From Marinobacter changyiensis (lineage in GTDB: Bacteria; Pseudomonadota; Gammaproteobacteria; Pseudomonadales; Oleiphilaceae): a stretch of 64,000 nucleotides of DNA. Shown one piece after another: positions 26,316 through 34,310 of the stretch. Position numbers and translations under genes: made by a program. The stretch's first letter is position 1. The number at the start of each line of letters is the position of its first letter. Under the pieces are notes generated by a model. It was not told where the DNA came from. It worked only from the letters and a program-made list of their open reading frames with translations, and made no database searches. The stretch lies in contig NZ_VZZZ01000005.1 in NCBI RefSeq assembly GCF_009193265.1, positions 372,001 through 436,000 of the forward strand. Reading direction: 5' to 3'.

Positions 26316-26821
26316 TGCCCCCGATTATCAGCGGTTACGTTCGTGTCGTGGATGCTGTGAACTACCGCGTTGGACGGATCATGATGTACGGCATTTTCGT
26401 CATGACAGGCATCCTGCTTTGGTCGTCCGTTTCCAAAACCTTTTTCCTGCCTTCGCTCTGGACCCTCGAGGCTGCGCAGTTTGCCATGGTGGCCTACTAC
26501 ATTCTGGGCGGGCCCTACTCGATCCAGCTCGACTCCAACGTGCGTATGGATCTGTTCTACGGGAGTTGGTCAGACCGGAAGAAAGCCTGGTTCGACGCCT
26601 TCACTGTTTTTTTCCTGATTTTCTTCCTCGGAGTGCTGCTGTACGGCGCTTACGACAGCACCAGCTATTCGATGCAATACGGTGAGCGCAGCCCGACCGC
26701 CTGGCGGCCGTATATGTGGCCCATCAAGCTGGTGATGTGCATCGGTTTTTTCCTGATGCTGCTGCAGGCGTTTTCGGAGTTCTTCAAGGATATTGCCCGT
26801 ATCCGGGGAGAGGCGATCTGA
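26315..26821 (+). CDS. TRAP transporter small permease (DctQ)
   Basis: This 168-residue DctQ subunit has four transmembrane helices (IMMYGIFVMTGILLWSSVS, LEAAQFAMVAYYILGG, AFTVFFLIFFLGVLLYGAY, KLVMCIGFFLMLLQAFSEF). The region YSIQLDSNVRMDLFYG is conserved among DctQ proteins. The ATG at 26315 overlaps the preceding stop and has GAGGG 7 nt upstream. It pairs with DctM and DctP for Na+-driven, ATP-independent uptake. Confidence 0.9.
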   Translation: MPPIISGYVRVVDAVNYRVGRIMMYGIFVMTGILLWSSVSKTFFLPSLWTLEAAQFAMVAYYILGGPYSIQLDSNVRMDLFYGSWSDRKKAWFDAFTVFFLIFFLGVLLYGAYDSTSYSMQYGERSPTAWRPYMWPIKLVMCIGFFLMLLQAFSEFFKDIARIRGEAI

Positions 26822-28143
26822 TGTCCCAGGAAATGATCGCCGTTTTCATGTTTTCCACGATGATGCTGATGCTGATGACCGGCCAGCGGGTATTTGCCGC
26901 CATCGGGGCTGTTGCTGCGGTATCGGCCATTACCATGTGGGGGATTGGCGGCTCGGACATACCCTTTTCAGCCGCCATGAAGCTGATGAACTGGTATCCC
27001 TTGCTGACCCTGCCGATGTTCATCTTCATGGGTTACGTACTGTCAGAATCCAAAATTGCCGATGATCTCTACCGCATGTTCCATGTCTGGATGGGCCCGG
27101 TTCACGGTGGTCTGGCCATCGGCACCATTGGTCTGATGGTGCTGGTGTCCGCGATGAATGGCCTGTCCGTGGCGGGGATGGCCATTGGCGCTACCATCGC
27201 ACTGCCGGAACTGCTCCGTCGCGGGTACGACAAACGCATGGTGACCGGCGTGATTCAGGCCGGGTCCTCACTCGGCATTCTGGTTCCACCCTCGGTGGTG
27301 CTGGTGCTCTATGCCATGATCGCTCGCCAGCCCGTGGGACAACTCTGGCTGGCAGGGGTGTTCCCGGGCCTGCTCATGGCCGGAATGTTCATTCTGTACA
27401 TCGCAGTACGCTGTCGTATCCAGCCTCATCTGGGGCCGGTGCTGCCGCCGGAAGAACGGCAGGTCAGCATGGCGGAAAAACTCCGTCTGCTGAGGGCAGG
27501 GGTCCTGCCGGTGGTGATCTTCGCGACTATGATGGTGCCGTTCATCAACGGCTGGACCAGCCTGGTCGAGAGTTCAGCCATTGGCGCCATGGCTGCCTTT
27601 GTCGCCGCCATTCTGAAAGGCCGCATGAACCGGCAGGTGTTTGAGGTTTCAGTGCGCCAGACCCTGGCGATCTCCTGCATGTTCATGTGGATCATTCTGG
27701 CGGCCCTGGGCTTCGGTGCCGTCTTCGACGGGCTCGGCGCGGTTGACGCCATTGATAATCTGTTTACCGAACAACTGGGCCTCAACCCCTGGATGATCCT
27801 GATCCTGATGCAACTGTCTTTCCTGCTGATGGGCACCTTTCTGGACGATACCGCGATGCTGGTCATCGTCGCCCCGCTTTATGTGCCACTCGTTGCGGTT
27901 CTGGGTTTTGATCTGGTCTGGTATGGAATCCTCTACACCATAACCACCCAGATTGCCTACATGACGCCACCGTTTGGCTATAATTTATTCCTGATGCGCG
28001 CAATGGCCCCGCCGGAAATCACCCTCAGGGACATTTACAGTTCCATTCTGCCCTTTGTGGGGGTCATGTTGCTTGCCCTGACACTGATCATGGTGTTTCC
28101 GCAGATTGCCCTGTGGTTACCCGAACACATCTACAACAAATAA
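26821..28143 (+). CDS. TRAP transporter large permease (DctM)
   Basis: This 440-residue DctM permease has about 12 transmembrane helices and carries the transport path. Hallmarks are WYPLLTLPMFIFMGYVLSES, AGSSLGILVPPSVVLVLYAM, LGTFLDDTAMLVIVAPLYVP and a membrane-proximal YMTPPFGYNLFLMRA. The start overlaps the dctQ stop (TGATG). After its stop comes a 163-nt gap with a palindrome and a hairpin before dctP. Confidence 0.93.
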   Translation: MSQEMIAVFMFSTMMLMLMTGQRVFAAIGAVAAVSAITMWGIGGSDIPFSAAMKLMNWYPLLTLPMFIFMGYVLSESKIADDLYRMFHVWMGPVHGGLAIGTIGLMVLVSAMNGLSVAGMAIGATIALPELLRRGYDKRMVTGVIQAGSSLGILVPPSVVLVLYAMIARQPVGQLWLAGVFPGLLMAGMFILYIAVRCRIQPHLGPVLPPEERQVSMAEKLRLLRAGVLPVVIFATMMVPFINGWTSLVESSAIGAMAAFVAAILKGRMNRQVFEVSVRQTLAISCMFMWIILAALGFGAVFDGLGAVDAIDNLFTEQLGLNPWMILILMQLSFLLMGTFLDDTAMLVIVAPLYVPLVAVLGFDLVWYGILYTITTQIAYMTPPFGYNLFLMRAMAPPEITLRDIYSSILPFVGVMLLALTLIMVFPQIALWLPEHIYNK

Positions 28144-28176
28144 GAAATGTTAACAAAAGGATTTCTGAAACAACAA

Positions 28177-28190
28177 GTTATGACCATAAC
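28177..28190. promoter_or_regulatory. Palindrome in the dctM-dctP gap
   Basis: GTTATG-AC-CATAAC is a perfect 6+2+6 inverted repeat at 28177-28190. Further on (about 28259-28278) a GGGAGCC/GGCTTCC hairpin can form with a 6-nt loop. The gap could give the binding-protein gene its own promoter or a processed, more stable transcript, as often needed for high binding-protein levels. No clear -10/-35 pair was seen. Confidence 0.35.
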
Positions 28191-28306
28191 GAGCAACTGA
28201 ACCGGTTCGGCCGCGATAGGCATGCTGTAACGCCAGAACAGGCTGGGGCCGGAACGCCTGGGAGCCCTCAAGGCTTCCAACTAGAGTGTTTATCAAGGAG
28301 AGAACC

Positions 28307-29347
28307 ATGACCTCACGTCGCAAGTTCCTGACATCCGCGGCCGCCCTCGCCGGGGCTGCCGCTATTGCTCCCAACAGCCTCTACGCCGCCGACCCCAAGA
28401 TCAAATGGCGAATGCAGACCTACGCCGGTCCCGCCCTGGCCGAGCATGTCATCAAACCCGCCATCGACAGCTTCAACCGCATTGCCGGCAACGAGATGCA
28501 GATCGAGCTTTACTACGCCGATCAACTGGTGCCCACCGGCGAATTATTCCGGGCCATGCAGAAAGGTACCATCGACGCCGTGCAGTCCGATGACGACTCC
28601 ATGGCGTCCCCCACCGAAGTTACTGTGTTCGGCGGTTACTTCCCGTTTGCCAGCCGATACTCCCTGGACGTACCGGTGTTGTTCAATCAGTACGGACTCA
28701 ATGAAATCTGGGACGAGGAATACAGCAAGGTCGGAGTAAAGCATCTATCCGCCGGGGCCTGGGACCCATGCCACTTCGCCACCAAAGAGCCGATCAACAG
28801 TCTGGAAGACCTCAAGGGTAAGCGGGTCTTTACCTTCCCGACGGCGGGCCGTTTTATGGCCCAGTTCGGCGTCGTGCCGGTGTCCCTGCCCTGGGAAGAT
28901 ATCGAGGTGGCGGTGCAAACCGGTGAGCTTGACGGCGTCGCCTGGTCTGGTATTACCGAGGATTACACCGTGGGCTGGGCGGACGTCACCAACTACTTCC
29001 TGACCAACAACATTTCCGGCGCCTGGGCGGGGTCCTTCTTTGCCAATATGGACCGCTACAATGAACTCCCCGACCACCTCAAGGAATTGCTCAAGCTCAC
29101 CATGGACAGTTCCCACTACTACCGGCAATGGTGGTATTGGGGCGGTGAAGCAGAGCTTCGGGTCAGGGGCACCAAAATGCAGCTCACCACCATACCGGAT
29201 AAAGAGTGGGCGGAGGTCGAAAAGGCTGCACTCACCTTCTGGGATGAAATCGCTGCGGAATCTGAAACCAAGGCCAGAGTTGTCAAAATTCTTAAAGACT
29301 ACAACGCCACTATGGAAAAAGCAGGGCGGCCTTACCGTTACAGCTGA
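28307..29347 (+). CDS. TRAP transporter solute-binding protein (DctP), Tat-type signal
   Basis: This 346-residue periplasmic receptor has a twin-arginine signal (MTSRRKFLTSAAALAGAAAI, cleavage near YAADP). Typical DctP sequence follows (IELYYADQLVPTGELFRAMQ, the ligand-arginine region LKGKRVFTFPTAGRFMAQFG, and a VQTGELDGVAWSGITEDYTV block). AAGGAG lies before the ATG. The sequence resembles the SmoM/DctP branch that takes up sugar acids, amino acids or related small polar solutes. The cargo cannot be read from the sequence; neighbouring genes suggest an amine or amino alcohol. Confidence 0.9.
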   Translation: MTSRRKFLTSAAALAGAAAIAPNSLYAADPKIKWRMQTYAGPALAEHVIKPAIDSFNRIAGNEMQIELYYADQLVPTGELFRAMQKGTIDAVQSDDDSMASPTEVTVFGGYFPFASRYSLDVPVLFNQYGLNEIWDEEYSKVGVKHLSAGAWDPCHFATKEPINSLEDLKGKRVFTFPTAGRFMAQFGVVPVSLPWEDIEVAVQTGELDGVAWSGITEDYTVGWADVTNYFLTNNISGAWAGSFFANMDRYNELPDHLKELLKLTMDSSHYYRQWWYWGGEAELRVRGTKMQLTTIPDKEWAEVEKAALTFWDEIAAESETKARVVKILKDYNATMEKAGRPYRYS

Positions 29348-29437
29348 TGGCCCGGGAGCCGGCATTCCTGATCCGGAACGCCGGCTCTCCCGATTTCAGG
29401 CGCCTGCGCGCGCCGGTGACTCACAAGCGGAGTGGTT

Positions 29438-30805
29438 ATGGCGGGGAATCTGACGTTTGAAGAACTGAGCGAATGCGTGCTTGAAGGCACCATCGACACC
29501 GTGGTGGCAGCCATCCCGGATATGCAGGGACGGCTGATGGGTAAACGCTTCCAGGCCCAGTACTTTATCGAGACCGCCTGGCAGGAAAGCCATTGCTGCA
29601 AATACCTGGTCGCCACCGATCTGGCCATGACCACGGTGGAGAATTACGCGTCCACCAGCTGGACCGCCGGCTATGGCGACTATGTCATGAAGCCCGACCT
29701 GGGCACCCTCAGAAAACTGCCCTGGCTGGACGGTACCGCCTTTGTCCTGTGTGACCTGCTCGATCATGCCAGCCACGGCCCCGTACCCCACTCACCCCGG
29801 GCGGTACTGCAAAAGCAGCTGGCCCGGCTTGCGGGAATGGGGCTGACCATGACCACCGCCACCGAGCTGGAATTTTTCATTTTCCGGGAAACCTTTGAGG
29901 AGATGAAAGACCAGAAATACCGGGGCATGACCCCGATGAGTCCCTACAACGAGGACTATCATATTTTCCAGACCACCCGCGAAGAGGACGTCATGCGCCC
30001 GATCCGCAATGGTCTGTATGGCGCCGGCATCCGCGTCGAGAGCAGCAAGGGCGAAGCCAGCGCCGGGCAGGTAGAGCTCAACATCCAGTATTCGGACCCG
30101 CTCGACATGGCCGACACCCACGTGCTGGTGAAAAATGCGGTTAAAGAAATGGCCTGGCAACACGGGCGCAGCGTGAGCTTTATGGCCAAGTGGCATCACC
30201 GGTCTGCGGGCTCCTCCAGCCATATTCATCAGTCCCTGTCCGATATGGAAGGCAACTCGGTGTTCTTTGACCCCGATCGCAAACATGGCATGTCGGAGAC
30301 CATGGAGCATGCCCTGGCCGGGCTGCTTGCCCATGCCGCTGAGACCACCTTCTTTCTGGCGCCTTACGTGAACTCTTACAAGCGCTTCGCGCCGGGGACC
30401 TTCGCCCCCACCAGCACGGTCTGGTCAGTGGATAACCGCACCGCCGGTTACCGGGTGGTGGCGCCGGATACGGATGCCGTCAGGGTCGAGTGCCGGATCG
30501 GCGGTTCTGATCTGAACCCGTACCTCGCCCTGGCCTCACAAATTGCCGCGAATATTGCCGGTATCGAGGGTAAGCTGAAGCTTGAACCCGAATTCAACGG
30601 CAACGCCTACGGCGCCGAAACCTCCCGCGGCATTCCGGCCACATTGCGTGCGGCGACAGAGGCGTTGAGGCATTCCACCATGCTCCGGGAAGCCATGGGC
30701 GACGACGTAATAGACCACTATGTGCGCTCGGCTGAGTGGGAGCAGGAAGACTTTGATCGCGTGGTCACCGATTACGAAGTCAAACGCGGATTCGAACAGG
30801 CATAG
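29438..30805 (+). CDS. Glutamine synthetase family protein, gamma-glutamyl-amine ligase type
   Basis: This 455-residue GS-fold enzyme joins the gamma-carboxyl of glutamate to an amine using ATP. Metal and ATP-site segments are clear (TTATELEFFIFRETFEEM, AGQVELNIQYSDPLDMADTH, GSSSHIHQSLSDMEGNSVFF, NSYKRFAPGTFAPTSTVWSV and the RVECRIGGSDLNPYLALA block). It lacks the adenylylation loop of GlnA. Length and style match the PuuA, IpuC and GlnA3/GlnA4 group, which glutamylate polyamines, isopropylamine or ethanolamine. The ATG 29438 has GGAG 5 nt upstream. Aldehyde and alcohol dehydrogenases follow directly. Confidence 0.88.
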   Translation: MAGNLTFEELSECVLEGTIDTVVAAIPDMQGRLMGKRFQAQYFIETAWQESHCCKYLVATDLAMTTVENYASTSWTAGYGDYVMKPDLGTLRKLPWLDGTAFVLCDLLDHASHGPVPHSPRAVLQKQLARLAGMGLTMTTATELEFFIFRETFEEMKDQKYRGMTPMSPYNEDYHIFQTTREEDVMRPIRNGLYGAGIRVESSKGEASAGQVELNIQYSDPLDMADTHVLVKNAVKEMAWQHGRSVSFMAKWHHRSAGSSSHIHQSLSDMEGNSVFFDPDRKHGMSETMEHALAGLLAHAAETTFFLAPYVNSYKRFAPGTFAPTSTVWSVDNRTAGYRVVAPDTDAVRVECRIGGSDLNPYLALASQIAANIAGIEGKLKLEPEFNGNAYGAETSRGIPATLRAATEALRHSTMLREAMGDDVIDHYVRSAEWEQEDFDRVVTDYEVKRGFEQA

Positions 30806-30812
30806 GACATTT

Positions 30813-32192
30813 ATGAGCCACTCTATTCAATGCATCTCTCCCGTCGACGGCAGTGTCTATGCCGAACGTCCCACCCTCTCACTGGACCAGGCGCGCCTGG
30901 CAGTCCGCAAGGCCGCTGGGGCGCAAAAGTCGTGGGCGCAGCGCCCCCTTGCGGAGCGCATCCAGCTGGTCCGGGCCGGTATTGAGAACCTCGGTGCCAT
31001 GAACGCGGAAGTCGTTGAAACGCTGGCCTGGCAAATGGGCCGACCGGTGCGCTACGGCGGCGAATTCGGCGGCGTCAACGAACGCGCCAGCTATATGGCA
31101 GATATTGCCGAAACCGCCCTGGCACCGATCGAAATTGAAAACAGCGACAAACTGAAACGCTATATCCAGCGCGACCCCCACGGTACGGTACTGATCATCG
31201 CACCCTGGAACTATCCCTACATGACCGCCATCAATACCGTTGTTCCCGCCCTGATCGCCGGTAATGCGGTGTTTCTCAAACACGCCTCGCAAACACCGCT
31301 GGTGGGCGAACACATTGCCCGTGCGTTCCATGACGCCGGCATTCCGGAGGCGGTCTTCCAGAACGTCTTCCTCAGCCACACCACCACGGCCGACCTGATT
31401 GCGGAAAAAGCCTTCGGCTTCGTCAACTTCACCGGCTCCGTGCCCGGAGGCAAAGCAATCGAGGGTGCGGCGGCAGGCACCTTCACCGGACTCGGACTTG
31501 AGCTGGGAGGCAAAGACCCCGGCTACGTGATGGACGACGCCGACCTGGATGCTGCTGTGGCTACGCTGATAGACGGTGCCATGTTCAATGCGGGCCAATG
31601 CTGCTGTGGCATTGAACGGATTTATGTTGCCGACACGCTGTTTGACCGTTTTGTGGAAGAGGCCGTCGCCATCGTCAGTGCCTACAAGCTGGGCAACCCG
31701 CTGGAGGAAGCCACCACCCTCGGCCCTATGGCTCACACCCGGTTTGCGGAGGTCGTCCGCGAGCAGACGGCGGAAGCGATCGCAGCCGGGGCCAAGGCCC
31801 TGATCGACCCGGCGCTGTTCCCGAATCAGGGCGGTGCCTACCTGATGCCGCAGATTCTGGTGGATGTAGACCATTCCATGCGCGTCATGCGGGAAGAATC
31901 CTTTGGCCCGGTGGTGGGCATCATGCGGGTCGGCAGTGACGAAGAGGCTGTCGCCCTGATGAATGACAGCGATTTCGGCCTGACCGCTTCGCTGTGGACC
32001 CGGGATATTGAACGCGCGGAGCGGATTGCCAATCAGATCGACACCGGCACTGTGTTCATGAACCGCTGCGATTATCTTGACCCGGCACTGTGCTGGACCG
32101 GCTGTAAACAGACCGGGCGCGGCGGCGGGCTGTCAGTGATCGGTTATCACAACCTGACGCGACCCAAATCCTTTTATCTGAAGAGGTCCTGA
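30813..32192 (+). CDS. Aldehyde dehydrogenase
   Basis: This 459-residue NAD(P)-dependent aldehyde dehydrogenase has a Rossmann segment VLIIAPWNYPYMTAINTVVP, general base Glu in LGLELGGKDPGYV and catalytic cysteine in FNAGQCCCGIERIYV. The family end block is GSDEEAVALMNDSDFGLTAS. It shares the short form (lacking a long N-terminal extension) of the succinate-semialdehyde-type branch. AGGA lies 7 nt before the ATG. It follows the GS-like gene by 7 nt and precedes the iron alcohol dehydrogenase by 1 nt, indicating a shared pathway. Confidence 0.92.
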   Translation: MSHSIQCISPVDGSVYAERPTLSLDQARLAVRKAAGAQKSWAQRPLAERIQLVRAGIENLGAMNAEVVETLAWQMGRPVRYGGEFGGVNERASYMADIAETALAPIEIENSDKLKRYIQRDPHGTVLIIAPWNYPYMTAINTVVPALIAGNAVFLKHASQTPLVGEHIARAFHDAGIPEAVFQNVFLSHTTTADLIAEKAFGFVNFTGSVPGGKAIEGAAAGTFTGLGLELGGKDPGYVMDDADLDAAVATLIDGAMFNAGQCCCGIERIYVADTLFDRFVEEAVAIVSAYKLGNPLEEATTLGPMAHTRFAEVVREQTAEAIAAGAKALIDPALFPNQGGAYLMPQILVDVDHSMRVMREESFGPVVGIMRVGSDEEAVALMNDSDFGLTASLWTRDIERAERIANQIDTGTVFMNRCDYLDPALCWTGCKQTGRGGGLSVIGYHNLTRPKSFYLKRS

Positions 32193-32193
32193 T

Positions 32194-33339
32194 ATGACTC
32201 TGACCGCCAATTGGTCCTACCCGACCGCCATCCATTTTGGCGCGGGCAGAATCGCCGAGCTTGCTGAAAGCTGCGCGACTGTCGGTATCAAAAAGCCCCT
32301 GCTGGTCACGGACAAGGGGCTCGCCAGCCTGCCCATCACCCAAGCCACCCTGGACCTGATGGACACCGCCGGTTTGGGCCGGGCACTGTTTGCGGAGGTT
32401 GACCCCAACCCGACCGAAATCAATATGGAAGCGGGTGTTAAGGCCTATCGGGATGGCGGCCATGACGGCGTGATCGCCTTTGGTGGTGGCTCCGGGCTGG
32501 ACCTCGGCAAACTGATCGCGTTCATGGCCGGGCAAACCCGACCGGTATGGGACTTCGAAGACCTCGATGACTGGTGGACGCGGGCGAACGCCGATACGAT
32601 AGCCCCCATCATTGCCGTGCCCACTACCGCGGGCACCGGTTCCGAAGTCGGCCGCGCCAGCGTTATCGTCAACAGTCATACCCACGTGAAAAAGATTATT
32701 TTTCACCCGAAGATTCTGCCCACCATGGTGATCTCGGACCCGGAACTGACCGTTGGCATGCCCCCAGTGATTACCGCCGGCACCGGCATGGATGCCTTTA
32801 TCCATTGTTTCGAGGCGTTCTGCTCGCCAAATTTCCACCCCATGAGTCAGGGCATCGCGCTTGAAGGCATGCGATTGGTAAAGGAGAACCTGCCAAGGGT
32901 CTTTGCCGATGGCACGGACATCGAGGCCCGCGGTCAGATGATGGCTGCCGCCGCCATGGGGGCGGTGGCGTTCCAGAAAGGGTTGGGTGCTACCCATGCG
33001 GTGTCCCACTCCGTGGGCGCGATCTACAATACGCACCACGGCCTGACCAATGCCGTGGTGCTGCCGGCAGTTATTGCCATGAACAAGCCCGCCATCATCG
33101 CCAAGGTGGAGAGCATTGCCCGCTATCTGGATATCAGCGGCGGTTTTGACGGCTTTGCCAGCTACATTCTGGAACTGAGACGCGAGTTGAAAGTGCCTGA
33201 CAAGCTCGGGGAACTTGGCGTAGGCAGCGATCGTATTGACCAAATGATCCGGATGGCCCTGGAAGACCCCAGCGCGGGCGGCAACCCGGTGAAGATGGAC
33301 GCTGACAATACCCGAGCGCTGTTCGAGACTTGTATTTAA
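32194..33339 (+). CDS. Iron-containing alcohol dehydrogenase
   Basis: This 381-residue group III (Fe-ADH) enzyme has a nucleotide-binding AFGGGSGLDLGKLIAFMAG and PTTAGTGSEVGRASV. The metal-site histidines and aspartate lie in GMDAFIHCFEAF and GATHAVSHSVGAIYNTHHGL. Such enzymes oxidise or reduce simple alcohols and diols with NAD+. It is the last gene of the operon. Placed with a gamma-glutamyl ligase and aldehyde dehydrogenase, a role in oxidising the hydroxyl of a glutamylated amino alcohol is a reasonable inference. Confidence 0.92.
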   Translation: MTLTANWSYPTAIHFGAGRIAELAESCATVGIKKPLLVTDKGLASLPITQATLDLMDTAGLGRALFAEVDPNPTEINMEAGVKAYRDGGHDGVIAFGGGSGLDLGKLIAFMAGQTRPVWDFEDLDDWWTRANADTIAPIIAVPTTAGTGSEVGRASVIVNSHTHVKKIIFHPKILPTMVISDPELTVGMPPVITAGTGMDAFIHCFEAFCSPNFHPMSQGIALEGMRLVKENLPRVFADGTDIEARGQMMAAAAMGAVAFQKGLGATHAVSHSVGAIYNTHHGLTNAVVLPAVIAMNKPAIIAKVESIARYLDISGGFDGFASYILELRRELKVPDKLGELGVGSDRIDQMIRMALEDPSAGGNPVKMDADNTRALFETCI

Positions 33340-33355
33340 ACGGGCGGGCAACGGC

Positions 33356-34219
33356 TCACGGATTCTCAATCGCCAACAACTGGCGCTTACGCTCGATCCC
33401 CCAGCGATAGCCGCCGAGCCCGCCATCGCCACGAATCACCCGGTGGCAGGGGATAGCCAACGCAACCCGGTTGGCCCCGCAGGCGCTGGCGACAGCCCTG
33501 ACCGCCTTCGGGCGGCCGATCGCTTGCGCAACCTCTTTATAGGTTCTGAGTTCACCCCTCGGAATCTGCCGTAAATAATCCCACACCTGCACCTGAAAGG
33601 CGGTGCCGCGGATGTCCACCGGCAGCTCCGGGCTGCTTCCGGACGCCTTGCTTCCTGTCGCCTGCTTGCTTCCCGACGCCTGGAGAGTGCCGCACAACGC
33701 GTCCATCCACTGCCAGAAGGGTTCTGATCCACCCTCAGGCATTTCAGAGACGACAGCTTCGGGAAATTCTTCTGCCAGATGTAAGTGCATCACCTCCACC
33801 TCATCCCCCAACTCAACGAAACACAAGCCCCGGTCAGTCGCTGCCATCAGCAATTGACCGACGGGAGTAGCGGCACTGGCCCAGGAGATCTCAAGATTTC
33901 GACCTCCAGCCCTATATTGTCCGGGCGTCATACCCAAGCGGGAGGACGCCCGTTCGTAGACCCGGCTGGTGGAGCCGAATCCCGCCGCGAATACCGCGTC
34001 TGTAACCGAGTTTCCTACGCGCAGATTTTGCTTGAGGGCTCGCAGCCGACAAGCATCCGCGTACTGCTTCGGTGTCACCCCGATCACCTCCTTGAACCGG
34101 CGCTGGAAGCGGTCGGGACTCATGTGGGCGAGCCCACTGAGGTGTTCCAGGGTGAGACTTTCGCTGCTGTTGGCCTCGATATAGCGACAGAGCTCGTGGA
34201 GGCGTTGGTCTTTGGTCAT
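33356..34219 (-). CDS. Ada-like protein: AraC HTH plus O6-methylguanine-DNA methyltransferase
   Basis: This 287-residue two-domain protein has an AraC-type HTH (residues 1-100, LSGLAHMSPDRFQRRFKEVI and GVTPKQYADACRLRAL) and an alkylguanine-DNA alkyltransferase domain whose acceptor cysteine is in IPCHRVIRGDG, with GANRVALA. It has no N-terminal zinc AdaA-type phosphotriester domain, so it would not sense methylphosphotriesters as E. coli Ada does. A low-complexity Ser/Gly/Lys linker (ASGSKQATGSKASGSSPELP) sits inside the transferase N-lobe. The start at 34219 opens directly with the HTH; a longer frame upstream overlaps the divergent MFS gene and is not credible. Confidence 0.9.
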   Translation of the reverse strand: MTKDQRLHELCRYIEANSSESLTLEHLSGLAHMSPDRFQRRFKEVIGVTPKQYADACRLRALKQNLRVGNSVTDAVFAAGFGSTSRVYERASSRLGMTPGQYRAGGRNLEISWASAATPVGQLLMAATDRGLCFVELGDEVEVMHLHLAEEFPEAVVSEMPEGGSEPFWQWMDALCGTLQASGSKQATGSKASGSSPELPVDIRGTAFQVQVWDYLRQIPRGELRTYKEVAQAIGRPKAVRAVASACGANRVALAIPCHRVIRGDGGLGGYRWGIERKRQLLAIENP

Positions 34220-34310
34220 CACGGCTATTCCGGGTCTGCTTGGTATGGCGTCAGTATGCCATTCTGGGGCAATATCACTATCCGATTCTTGTCGTCTCTG
34301 GATGTTCCCT

